Source of the DNA: Dehalococcoidia bacterium
Lineage (GTDB): Bacteria; Chloroflexota; Dehalococcoidia; GIF9; AB-539-J10
Direction of reading: 5' to 3'
Assembly: GCA_030602785.1 (NCBI GenBank)
Contig: JAUVZB010000002.1
Coordinates: 48,458-112,457, forward strand
DNA: 64,000 bases
Shown: positions 18,773 to 27,271 of the stretch, piece by piece
Position numbering within the stretch: the first letter of the stretch is position 1
How the letters are laid out: each line of letters begins with the position of its first letter
The notes under the pieces: model-generated
Seen by the model: only the letters and a program-made list of their open reading frames with translations
The model's database searches: none
What the model was told of the DNA's origin: nothing
Program-made: the position numbers and the translations under genes

Positions 18773-18845
18773 TGGAGATAGGGGGACTCGAACCCCCAAC
18801 CTCCGCGATGCGAACGCGGCGCTCTCCCAGCTGAGCTATATCCCC
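18773..18845 (-). tRNA. tRNA-Ala (anticodon CGC)
   Basis: ggggatatagctcagctgggagagcgccgcgttCGCatcgcgg...gttcgagtccc. Confidence 0.92.
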
Positions 18846-18957
18846 AACGTCGGCATTGTAGCAGTCTCCATGGCCGACAGCAAGATTCCTGGCCTCAAGC
18901 ATCACTGAACTGGAACGCAACAGCCGCGCATGAGCAGAACCTGCGTCCACCCGGGAG

Positions 18958-19572
18958 CTACGGTCCCCACTGTTCGTAGAGGATAACCTCGCGCCTGCAC
19001 CGGGGGCAGAGGAAACTCACATTGTCCCCACGCTCAAGAGCCCTGGCCGGATCGCGCATGCTCTCAGCGACCAGGCCAAGATCCTGGCTCAGCATGAGGG
19101 CAAGACCCATGTTGCCGAACGCCTTGGGCCCCAGTCTCTGCGCCACCCAGCGGATCTGGTCCACAGTGGCTATGACCTCGCCGCACTCCTGGCAAATGAC
19201 CAATTCCTTCTCAACAGTCGACACCGCGAGCGTCCGGTCATAGGTGCCAGTGTCAAACTCGTTCGTCAGCACAACACCTTCCAACGTCGTGCAGTAGCGA
19301 TGACACTGGCCACAGAAGATGCAGTGGTCGTGGTGAATGGTCAGCACGCGACGTCCCTTGCCATCCTCCACATGGTCCACAACTTCGATTGCGTTCGCAG
19401 GACACACCTGGGCGCACGCTCCACAGCCAATGCAGTCCGCCTCAACGAACTTCGGCTTGCCACGGAAGGCCTCCGGCGGCACGGACGGCTCGTAGGGAAA
19501 GCGTATTGTGTAGGGCCGGCTGAAGAGAGACCGTAGCGCCTCTCCAAGCTCCCTGACTTTGGGTGTCCTCAT
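18958..19572 (-). CDS. 4Fe-4S ferredoxin-type hydrogenase subunit (HycF/NuoI-like)
   Basis: CIGCGACAQVCPANAIEV and CIFCGQCHRYC; CxxC...CxxC Zn/Fe-type C-terminal motif. Confidence 0.88.
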   Translation of the reverse strand: MRTPKVRELGEALRSLFSRPYTIRFPYEPSVPPEAFRGKPKFVEADCIGCGACAQVCPANAIEVVDHVEDGKGRRVLTIHHDHCIFCGQCHRYCTTLEGVVLTNEFDTGTYDRTLAVSTVEKELVICQECGEVIATVDQIRWVAQRLGPKAFGNMGLALMLSQDLGLVAESMRDPARALERGDNVSFLCPRCRREVILYEQWGP

Positions 19573-19575
19573 AGT

Positions 19576-21027
19576 CTAAGCTCCAAGCATGATTGCGCGG
19601 ACAGCGGGTTGGAGTACGTGCTCAATGAACCACGGGAACGTAAAGCCGAGCGCTATACACGCGGCAGCCAGAACAACCGCCGGCGCATACATGCTGACGG
19701 GGCTCTCCTTGACGCCACGCAGAGCCTGCGGCAGCGCTCCGAAAAACACGCCGCGCTCGTACCTCAGGAAGTACCCGATTGTGATCACGGCTCCGACCGC
19801 TGCCACAACCGCAAACCCTGTCTGGCCGGCCTGGACCGCAGCTACGATTATCAGGAGCTTGCTCCAGAAGCCGTTGAAGGGCGGGCACCCGCTGATCGAG
19901 AAGAAGCCGATGGCCGACGTCACGCCTGTCACAGGCATCCTGCTGTTCAAGCCGCCCAGCTTGCAGATATCACGAGTTCCTGTCTGGCGTTCAACCGAGC
20001 CGGCCCCGAAGAAGAACAGCTCTTTGAAAAGAGCGTGGTTCACAAGATGAAACAGCGCACCAATGAGCGCCAGCGGCGTACCGAGGCCCAGGCCCAGCAA
20101 CACGTATCCCATCTGGCTGATAGTGCAATAGGCAAGAAGACGCTTCATGTCGCTCTGGACCAGGGCAAGCAGCGCGCCCGCAAGTATCGACAAGGACGCC
20201 AGAACGAGCAGCACAGTCGAGAACACGCCCCCCGGTACAAACACGAGGAAAAGCAGCCGCATGAGTCCGTAGAGCCCGACGACTTTGATGAAGACGCCGG
20301 ACAGAACGGCAGATACCGGAGCCGGCGCCGTTGAGTGCGCGTCCGGAAGCCACGCATGATAGGGCACAAACGCCGCCTTCAAGGCAAGGCCGGAGAGGAG
20401 AAGCACGGCCGGCAGCCCAACGCCCGCAGCGGTGGCGGAACCCATCGCTGCCATCTCGCGGAACGACACCGTGCCCAGGCAGTTGTACGTCAGTCCGATG
20501 CCCGCAATCAGGCAGAGCGTCCCGACGGTGCCGAGCACCTGGTACTTGAACGACGCCTCGAGGTATTCCTTGCCCAACCCGTATGCCACCAGGGCATAGC
20601 ACGCAAGTGCGGCCACCTCAATTCCGACGTAGAGATTGACGAGGTCGGCACCGAGAACAACCATGTTCATACCGGCCAGCATCAACAAAAACAACACGTA
20701 GTACTTCGCCTTCGACGTGTACGACTCCATGTAGGAGACGGAGTAGACCGATGCGGCAAGACAACCCACCGCGCTGACAAGCAGCATCAGGAGGCTCAGC
20801 CCATCCGCACTGAGGCTTATCCCCAGGGGGGACGCGCCACCCATGGACCAGGTCAACGTTGTCCCACCCAGAACCGGACCCGCGACGGCGAGCGCGAGGC
20901 CCAACACGACTACCGTTCCAACATTGCACAGGACGTCGGCAACTCGCTCAGCGCCTCTGGAAAACAACGCTATGGCAAGTGCTGCCGCGAGAGGCACAGC
21001 TATCAGCGCAGGAAGAACAGCACTCAT
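19576..21027 (-). CDS. Proton-conducting membrane transporter (NuoN/MrpD-like)
   Basis: 483 aa polytopic; SGLALKAAFVPYHAWLPDAHSTAPAPVSAVLSG, LLAYCTISQMGY. Confidence 0.92.
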   Translation of the reverse strand: MSAVLPALIAVPLAAALAIALFSRGAERVADVLCNVGTVVVLGLALAVAGPVLGGTTLTWSMGGASPLGISLSADGLSLLMLLVSAVGCLAASVYSVSYMESYTSKAKYYVLFLLMLAGMNMVVLGADLVNLYVGIEVAALACYALVAYGLGKEYLEASFKYQVLGTVGTLCLIAGIGLTYNCLGTVSFREMAAMGSATAAGVGLPAVLLLSGLALKAAFVPYHAWLPDAHSTAPAPVSAVLSGVFIKVVGLYGLMRLLFLVFVPGGVFSTVLLVLASLSILAGALLALVQSDMKRLLAYCTISQMGYVLLGLGLGTPLALIGALFHLVNHALFKELFFFGAGSVERQTGTRDICKLGGLNSRMPVTGVTSAIGFFSISGCPPFNGFWSKLLIIVAAVQAGQTGFAVVAAVGAVITIGYFLRYERGVFFGALPQALRGVKESPVSMYAPAVVLAAACIALGFTFPWFIEHVLQPAVRAIMLGA

Positions 21028-21323
21028 CCCTTGAGTCTCCTCATCTCACGGATATCCAGCGTCCCGTATTTCTCATACAGGCGCACCGCTGTGACAGTCA
21101 TCAGGGAGACAACCGACGCCCCACCGATGACAGCCATAAGACCCACCGTCTGCGAGACCTCAGCAACCGATGAGCCTTCCATCCCGACCACCACTACGAG
21201 TGCCGCGACTCCCAGCACCATCATCTCAATGCCGAGGACGACCTTCAGGAGGTTCCGCTTGAGCAGAACGCCGTAGAGGCCAACTGCGACAAGCAGTACT
21301 GAGAAGAGACACAGCTGGCTCAT
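21024..21323 (-). CDS. NuoK/MrpC-like membrane subunit
   Basis: About 100 aa, 3 TM; GLYGVLLKRNLLKVVLGIEMMVLGV; 4-nt overlaps with neighbours. Confidence 0.88.
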   Translation of the reverse strand: MSQLCLFSVLLVAVGLYGVLLKRNLLKVVLGIEMMVLGVAALVVVVGMEGSSVAEVSQTVGLMAVIGGASVVSLMTVTAVRLYEKYGTLDIREMRRLKG

Positions 21324-21784
21324 TCGTCCCTCCTTCCTGTCTTGCGAAGCATCGCCCACACAGCCGCCAGCGCTGAAATGACCACGATGACTTCACGCAG
21401 GAGCCCCACGTGACTGCCGGCCTCACCATCTGTCCGCGCAATCGTCTCAACCGGGCAATATCCTCTCAGCACCAGGAGGGCAACAATCACGAACGCAACG
21501 ACAGTCACGATTGCCAGAACGCTGCCCGCTCCTTCGCCGAGCGCAGGCACGGTGTCCTCAGCCCCGGTGCGGCCAATGGCCCATTTCATCACGCCCAACA
21601 CCACAACCACCGCCACGACAGCGCCCACTCCCACCTCAACGGCCCCCGCGACAAACATGGCCACGGCGAACAGGACGAGCGCCACTCCTGTCGCCACGAG
21701 CGACTTCTTCAACTGCCGTAGCTCGAGTGCCGCAACGCCGGCAATCGCACTCAACACAAGCAACACAGACACCGGACTCACCAT
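21320..21784 (-). CDS. NuoJ/MrpB-like membrane subunit
   Basis: 154 aa polytopic, between the NuoK-like and NuoL-like genes. Confidence 0.7.
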   Translation of the reverse strand: MVSPVSVLLVLSAIAGVAALELRQLKKSLVATGVALVLFAVAMFVAGAVEVGVGAVVAVVVVLGVMKWAIGRTGAEDTVPALGEGAGSVLAIVTVVAFVIVALLVLRGYCPVETIARTDGEAGSHVGLLREVIVVISALAAVWAMLRKTGRRDE

Positions 21785-21794
21785 AATCTATGTC

Positions 21795-23699
21795 CTAGCC
21801 AACAACCGATAACACAACAAACAACACCAGAACACCCCACAACATCCAGGAGACGTAGGTAGACAGTCTGCCGCCGTGCAAGGCGCTCAGAGCCCAACCA
21901 AGCGGAGCTGCAAGCTTGCTCAATCGCTGTATGTCGAAGGCGCCACTCTCACCCTTGTCATAGAGCCGGCTCAAACCAGGCAGCCTTCGTATGCTGTCAT
22001 AGAACTCGGTCCCGAGCACGCGGGTATCAGACATTTCCCTGTTCCGCCCATACTTCGTGTTCAGAGAGTCGCTCGTTCCTTCTCCGGCAGTCTCCCCTCC
22101 GATGTAGACTGGCGCAATCCGAACCGAACGGGTCCGCGACGCGAGGTAGATGAAATACCCGATGAGCAGCGCCAGGAGCAACAGCGCCGTGGCGACTGTC
22201 GGACTCCAGATACCACCAATTGATATGGCTTCAGGGAATGCGGGGAACTGCATGCCAACAGCCGGGCCGATGAAGTGCTGCAGCGGCACCTGGGCAGCGA
22301 CTCCAAAGATGACGCACAGCGTGGCGAGAACAGCCGGGGCAAAGCGCATTGATGGCCCCACCTCAACAACACCTGACAAGCCCCTGGGACTATCCCCAAG
22401 GAAGACGCCATGCGCCACCTTCACGAAAGACGCGAGCGTCAGGGCGCTACCGAACATGGCGGCAACCAGGAATATCCAGTACCTGTCAACGCCGGCCTCA
22501 ACAATGCCCTGGTAGACCATCCACTTCGAGACGAACCCGTTCAAGGGCGGAATGCCTGATATGGCCAGCGCAGCTATGCCGAATGCAACAAATGTGAATG
22601 GCATCACGCGAGCCAGGCCTCCCAGCTTCGCAATATCCATGGTGCCTGTTCGCTTCTCCACCGCCCCTGCTGTCAGGAAAAGGCAGCTCTTGTAGATGGC
22701 GTGGTTCAGCATGTGGAACAGCCCGCCGGCAATGCCTATCGCGGTCCCGGTTCCGATGCCAAGCACCATGTAGCCGACCTGTGACACCGCGTGGAATGAC
22801 AACAGCTTCCGCAGGTCATGCTGCACCATCGCCATCACCACAGCAGCCACTATCGTCACAGCCCCTATGACCATCAGGAGCAGATTGAGGGCAAGGTTGA
22901 CCTGGAATATGTCAAGGACGAGCCTTGCAAGCAAATATATTCCCAGCAGCTTGTCGAGGGATGCAGGTAGAAGCGCCATGACCGATGTGGGAGCCGCCTC
23001 CGCCATGTCAGGAATCCAGCTGTGCATCGGCATTGCGCCGGCCTTCGACAGGGCGCCCAGCATGATGAGGACAAACGCTGCCGCCGACATGGAACCCGTG
23101 ACGGGCAAAGACGTCTCACTGAGTACGAGCGTGCCTGACTGCGCGAACACCAGGCCGACACCCAGTATGAGAGCCAGATCTGCAGCTCCAAGGATTATCA
23201 TGCTCTTGCCGGCCGCACGCATCACCTTGTTCGCATCCGCGTCCGCCGCGCCGATTGTGGTGAGAAGGAAGAGGGTCACGAGTATAAGACCCCAGAACCC
23301 CACAAACGCCAGCCAGTTGTTGGCAAGAAGCGCGCCGTTCGCGGCGCCGATGCTTATCAGCACGTAGGGGTAGTATTCCCGCAACCTCGACCTACCCCGC
23401 ATGTAGCCAAGTGAGAACACGGTCACGAGAAGTCCGAACAGGGTGGCGAACATGACCATGAACCTGTTCAGCTCGTCAATGCGCAGGTCGACAAGATAGC
23501 CCTGCACGAAACCGAGTGAAATCGCACGATACGATGCCTCCGGCCCCACGAGCACAACCATGCCCAGCAGGAACACAGCGCCACTCACAACCGTGCTGAA
23601 CACTTCGCGGAACTTCTCCGCCCTGACGGGGATGGCAAACGCAACCGCCCCCGCAATCAAGGGCAGGAAGACAACCCACGGCAACACGGGAGAACTCAT
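21795..23699 (-). CDS. Proton-conducting membrane transporter (NuoL/HyfB-like)
   Basis: GALSKAGAMPMHSWIPDMAEAAPTSVMALLPASLDK, LLSFHAVSQVGYM; start MSSPVLPWV overlaps the upstream stop. Confidence 0.92.
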   Translation of the reverse strand: MSSPVLPWVVFLPLIAGAVAFAIPVRAEKFREVFSTVVSGAVFLLGMVVLVGPEASYRAISLGFVQGYLVDLRIDELNRFMVMFATLFGLLVTVFSLGYMRGRSRLREYYPYVLISIGAANGALLANNWLAFVGFWGLILVTLFLLTTIGAADADANKVMRAAGKSMIILGAADLALILGVGLVFAQSGTLVLSETSLPVTGSMSAAAFVLIMLGALSKAGAMPMHSWIPDMAEAAPTSVMALLPASLDKLLGIYLLARLVLDIFQVNLALNLLLMVIGAVTIVAAVVMAMVQHDLRKLLSFHAVSQVGYMVLGIGTGTAIGIAGGLFHMLNHAIYKSCLFLTAGAVEKRTGTMDIAKLGGLARVMPFTFVAFGIAALAISGIPPLNGFVSKWMVYQGIVEAGVDRYWIFLVAAMFGSALTLASFVKVAHGVFLGDSPRGLSGVVEVGPSMRFAPAVLATLCVIFGVAAQVPLQHFIGPAVGMQFPAFPEAISIGGIWSPTVATALLLLALLIGYFIYLASRTRSVRIAPVYIGGETAGEGTSDSLNTKYGRNREMSDTRVLGTEFYDSIRRLPGLSRLYDKGESGAFDIQRLSKLAAPLGWALSALHGGRLSTYVSWMLWGVLVLFVVLSVVG

Positions 23700-24901
23700 A
23701 TCTCCAGCCAACTCCTCGAACGCTGTGGGAAACTCCGCTCGAGCTCCTTCGTGCGTTCCCACGAAAGATCGAGGAGGTTCTTCTCATCCAGCGCTTCCAC
23801 CGACTTTCCGTCCTCCATGCGGACAGCACGATTCGTACAGCAATAGCACGGGTCGATCGACGCCAGGATAATCATGATATCCGCCACTCTCTCACCGATG
23901 AAGCGAGACCTGAAGGACGGCAGGTTGGAGAACGTAGGCGCACGCACCTTCAGTCTGTAAGGGCAATTCGTGCCGTCGGACCGCACGTAGTGGAAGCACT
24001 CACCCCGTGGCGCCTCCTCGACCCCGATGCCCTCACCCGGAGGAACTTCAGGAATCTCCTCAAGAATCGCCCCCTCAGGAATTCCATCCACGCACTGGCG
24101 GACGATTTTCACGGCTTCAAGAATCTCAAGCAGCCTCACCACAGCCATGGCCAACACATCTCCATCTGTCTGAGTGATGACGTTCCACTCAACAGCATCG
24201 TAGGCTGCATAGGGGTAGTCTCTGCGGGTGTCGATGTCGACTCCCGCGCTCCTGGCCACAGGCCCCACAGTGCAGCGTTTCACGGCATCCTCACGGCTGA
24301 GCTTTCCGACGCCTTTCAGTCTCGCGAGCATGACGGGATCATCGAGTATCGCGCCGATGAACATGTTGATCTTCGGCTCAAGCTCATCCATAGCCTTGAC
24401 AATGCCGCTGTACTCCGAGGGCTTGATATCCTGTCGCACTCCGCCCGGCTTGATCATCGCGTAGGACTGCCGGTTGCCGGAGATTCTCTCGAAGAGATCG
24501 CAGACTAGCTCGCGATACCGCCACGACCACATCCAGACCGTGTGGTATCCGATGTAGTGGCCGGCCAACCCGAGCCACAGCAGATGGCTATGCATACGTT
24601 CGAGCTCCGCAACGATGGACCGTATGTACCTGGCTCGCTCCGGGATCTCCACACCGACCAGGTCCTCGACCGCCTGGCAGAACGCTATGGGATGGGAAGT
24701 GGAGCAGATTCCGCAGATTCTCTCCACCAGGAAGACGACCTGGTCATAGGTCTTGCTCTCCGCAATCTTCTCAATGCCACGATGCATGTAGCTCGTGCGC
24801 CAATCGATATCGACAACCCTTTCGCCCTCCACGACAATGCGGAACAGTTCCGGCTCTTCAATCAGAGGGTGATATGGACCAACAGGTATGGTAGTCCTCA
24901 T
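23696..24901 (-). CDS. Group 4 [NiFe]-hydrogenase large subunit-like (HycE/NuoD family)
   Basis: L1 motif ERICGICSTSH and L2 motif DPCYCCTNR retain both CxxC NiFe ligand pairs; 44-aa C-terminal extension. Confidence 0.9.
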   Translation of the reverse strand: MRTTIPVGPYHPLIEEPELFRIVVEGERVVDIDWRTSYMHRGIEKIAESKTYDQVVFLVERICGICSTSHPIAFCQAVEDLVGVEIPERARYIRSIVAELERMHSHLLWLGLAGHYIGYHTVWMWSWRYRELVCDLFERISGNRQSYAMIKPGGVRQDIKPSEYSGIVKAMDELEPKINMFIGAILDDPVMLARLKGVGKLSREDAVKRCTVGPVARSAGVDIDTRRDYPYAAYDAVEWNVITQTDGDVLAMAVVRLLEILEAVKIVRQCVDGIPEGAILEEIPEVPPGEGIGVEEAPRGECFHYVRSDGTNCPYRLKVRAPTFSNLPSFRSRFIGERVADIMIILASIDPCYCCTNRAVRMEDGKSVEALDEKNLLDLSWERTKELERSFPQRSRSWLEI

Positions 24902-25407
24902 TCTGTCCCCTTGCTCCGAATCCGCTTCCTGACTTCTTCCTGTTCCTCCTCAGTCCGGTAGGGGTACCTCCCCTTGTTTTCCTTCCTGTAGGGGTACTCG
25001 CCTTCAGGCCAATCGTCGGCGAGAATGAATCGAGCGGGATTGGGATGACCGATGAACTCGACGCCGAAGAGATCGGCAATCTCTCTTTCGATGTATTCGG
25101 CGCCGTCTATGATTGTGGCAATCGAATCGATCCGGGGTTCCGGCATCGGCACAACCGCCCTCAGGGTCAGGATTTTCCCGAGCTGATCGAACGAGAAGTG
25201 GTACAGAAGCTCCATCCCCGCACGGGTCTCGAGTCCGGTCAGGATAATCAGGCGAGCTCCCATGTCCGTAAACAGAAAACTCGAGATATCCCTGACCTTG
25301 CCCGGCACGATGCTGGCATAGACCCTGGAGTCAGACCGTAGCTCTACATCAGCAACGGCTTCAGGGAAACGCTCTTGAAGGCTCTTGACAGGATCCACGT
25401 TTCTCAC
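24898..25407 (-). CDS. NuoC/HycE N-terminal-like 30 kDa subunit
   Basis: EREIADLFGVEFIGHPNPARFILADDWPEGEYPYRKE. Confidence 0.92.
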   Translation of the reverse strand: MRNVDPVKSLQERFPEAVADVELRSDSRVYASIVPGKVRDISSFLFTDMGARLIILTGLETRAGMELLYHFSFDQLGKILTLRAVVPMPEPRIDSIATIIDGAEYIEREIADLFGVEFIGHPNPARFILADDWPEGEYPYRKENKGRYPYRTEEEQEEVRKRIRSKGTE

Positions 25408-25414
25408 CTATCTC

Positions 25415-25852
25415 CTAAAGCTTGGCAAGCCCCTTGACCACCCCGGCGATAATCGCCTCCGGTCGGGGGGGGCAGCCGGGAATGTACACATCAACCGGAA
25501 TTATCTTGTCCAGAGGTCCCACCATATGATAGCTGCCATCGAATATGCCTCCGCTGCATGCACAGGCGCCGATTGCGACAACGAGGCATGGCTTCGCGGT
25601 CTGTTCGTACACATGCAGCAACCTCGGAAAAGTCTGCATCGTCACAATCCCAGTAACCAAAAGCACATCCGCATGCCGGGGCGACCCGACGAGAATAATG
25701 CCAAATCGCTCGGCATCGTATTTCGGTGTTAGCACATCGAGAATCTCGATGTCGCAGTTGTTACACGAGCCGGTATTCAGATGGAACGCCCAGGGTGACT
25801 TCTTGAGTCCCCACCGGGATAACTTGCTCAGCTTTCTTTCGCTTTCTTCCAT
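25415..25852 (-). CDS. [NiFe]-hydrogenase small subunit-like (HycG/NuoB family)
   Basis: LNTGSCNNCDIEILDVLTP, GACACSGGIF, YIPGCPPRPEAI. Confidence 0.93.
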   Translation of the reverse strand: MEESERKLSKLSRWGLKKSPWAFHLNTGSCNNCDIEILDVLTPKYDAERFGIILVGSPRHADVLLVTGIVTMQTFPRLLHVYEQTAKPCLVVAIGACACSGGIFDGSYHMVGPLDKIIPVDVYIPGCPPRPEAIIAGVVKGLAKL

Positions 25853-25856
25853 TTCA

Positions 25857-26789
25857 CTACAAGCCCAGTGAGGCCAGCACTATGCCCACGATAGAGAGAA
25901 CCAGGACCGGCCCCCAGAAGAACCGGAGCGCCTGGTCGATTCGAAGTCGCGGGTTCGTGTTCTTAATCAGGGCCACGAATACCAGGATGAGGACGTACCA
26001 CAGTATGGCCCACGGACTCCACGCTGTCGTGGCGAAAAGGGTAATCAGGAACACGGGCAGCACACACACCAGCATCGCTTTCGTCAGCTTGAATGCAGCC
26101 AGCGGCACGCCCGAGTATTCGGTGTATGGTCCCGCTATCAACTCGCACTCGGCCTCCGGTATGTCAAACGGTCCCACAGCCAGCTTCGCTGGCACATATA
26201 TCAGCGCCACGATGAAAGCAATGATGCACGAGATCCCCTGTGACAGCATCGGCCCGCTGGCCTGCTGGTAGGCGACCATTCCGCCGAGAGACACAATACC
26301 GCCGTTCTTCACAACGAGCGTGAAGACCGAGAGGAGGAACCCAACCTCGTAAGCCAGCATCAGCTTCATCTCGCGGCTGGCGCCGAGAGCTGCAAAAGGA
26401 TTTCGGGAGGCCGAACCTCCGACTATGAGAGCCAATGATGGCACATACAAAAGATACAGCACTACGATGAGGTCGCCCACAAACCCGCCGTCAGGTCGGA
26501 TGCTCGCCATCCAGAGTACCGTGGACACGACCACAACCGCGGCGAACCCCACGAAGGGGGCACCGAGAAAAGTGAGCTTCGCGCTCCCATCGGCAACGAC
26601 GGTCTCCTTACCCAGCAGCTTCGCCACGTCGGCAAAGGACTGGTACCAGGGAGGGCCAACGCGCCACTGGAGCCTCGCGCTCAACTTGCGGTCGAACCAC
26701 GACGACAGTAGGCCCACAACAGCCGTGAATACGAACCCCGGGAACACGGCCACCAGACCAACGTACGTCAGCAGATTCGTCAGAGACAC
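25857..26789 (-). CDS. NuoH/HycD-like membrane subunit
   Basis: GPPWYQSFADVAKLLGKE, PFDIPEAECELIAGPYTEYSG. Confidence 0.93.
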   Translation of the reverse strand: MSLTNLLTYVGLVAVFPGFVFTAVVGLLSSWFDRKLSARLQWRVGPPWYQSFADVAKLLGKETVVADGSAKLTFLGAPFVGFAAVVVVSTVLWMASIRPDGGFVGDLIVVLYLLYVPSLALIVGGSASRNPFAALGASREMKLMLAYEVGFLLSVFTLVVKNGGIVSLGGMVAYQQASGPMLSQGISCIIAFIVALIYVPAKLAVGPFDIPEAECELIAGPYTEYSGVPLAAFKLTKAMLVCVLPVFLITLFATTAWSPWAILWYVLILVFVALIKNTNPRLRIDQALRFFWGPVLVLSIVGIVLASLGL

Positions 26790-26791
26790 GC

Positions 26792-27271
26792 CTATACTCT
26801 CCTGAAGAACGGATGACGCCCCTTCATGCTGGAGCCAATCATGACGCTATTCTCAGCGATTTCGTCAGCCTCTTCATACGTGAGGGCGTCTGCAGGACAT
26901 GCCATGACACACGCCGGCTCCCTGCCTTCCTCCAACCTCGAGGCGCAGAGGTCGCACTTGGAGATCACGTATGACCGGATCTCCGGCTCAATCACACCAA
27001 AGGGGCACGCCACCACACACGAGCCACAACCCGTGCACAGCATGTTCATTCTCTTGATTGCCCCACTATCGAGCTTCTTGATAGCGCCCTGGGGGCAGGC
27101 GGCGAGACAGGCAGGCTCCTCGCACTGACGGCAGATGAACGGCAGTCGAACATCTTCCCGCAACTCACCGTACCCTATCGTAGGCCTGTGCTCATTGTGT
27201 GAGTAGTCACACGCCGCCGAGCATGTCCGGCACGCGATGCAACGATCGATATTGACGAAGACTCTCTTCAT
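26792..27271 (-). CDS. 4Fe-4S electron-transfer protein (HycB/CooF-like)
   Basis: CIACRTCSAACDYSHNEH, CRQCEEPACLAACPQGAI, CTGCGSCVVACPFGVI, CDLC. Confidence 0.92.
   Translation of the reverse strand: MKRVFVNIDRCIACRTCSAACDYSHNEHRPTIGYGELREDVRLPFICRQCEEPACLAACPQGAIKKLDSGAIKRMNMLCTGCGSCVVACPFGVIEPEIRSYVISKCDLCASRLEEGREPACVMACPADALTYEEADEIAENSVMIGSSMKGRHPFFRRV

Noticed and set aside
20335-21276. 313-aa plus-strand ORF over the NuoN/NuoK-like genes
   Set aside because: Antisense to conserved membrane subunits; no homology features.
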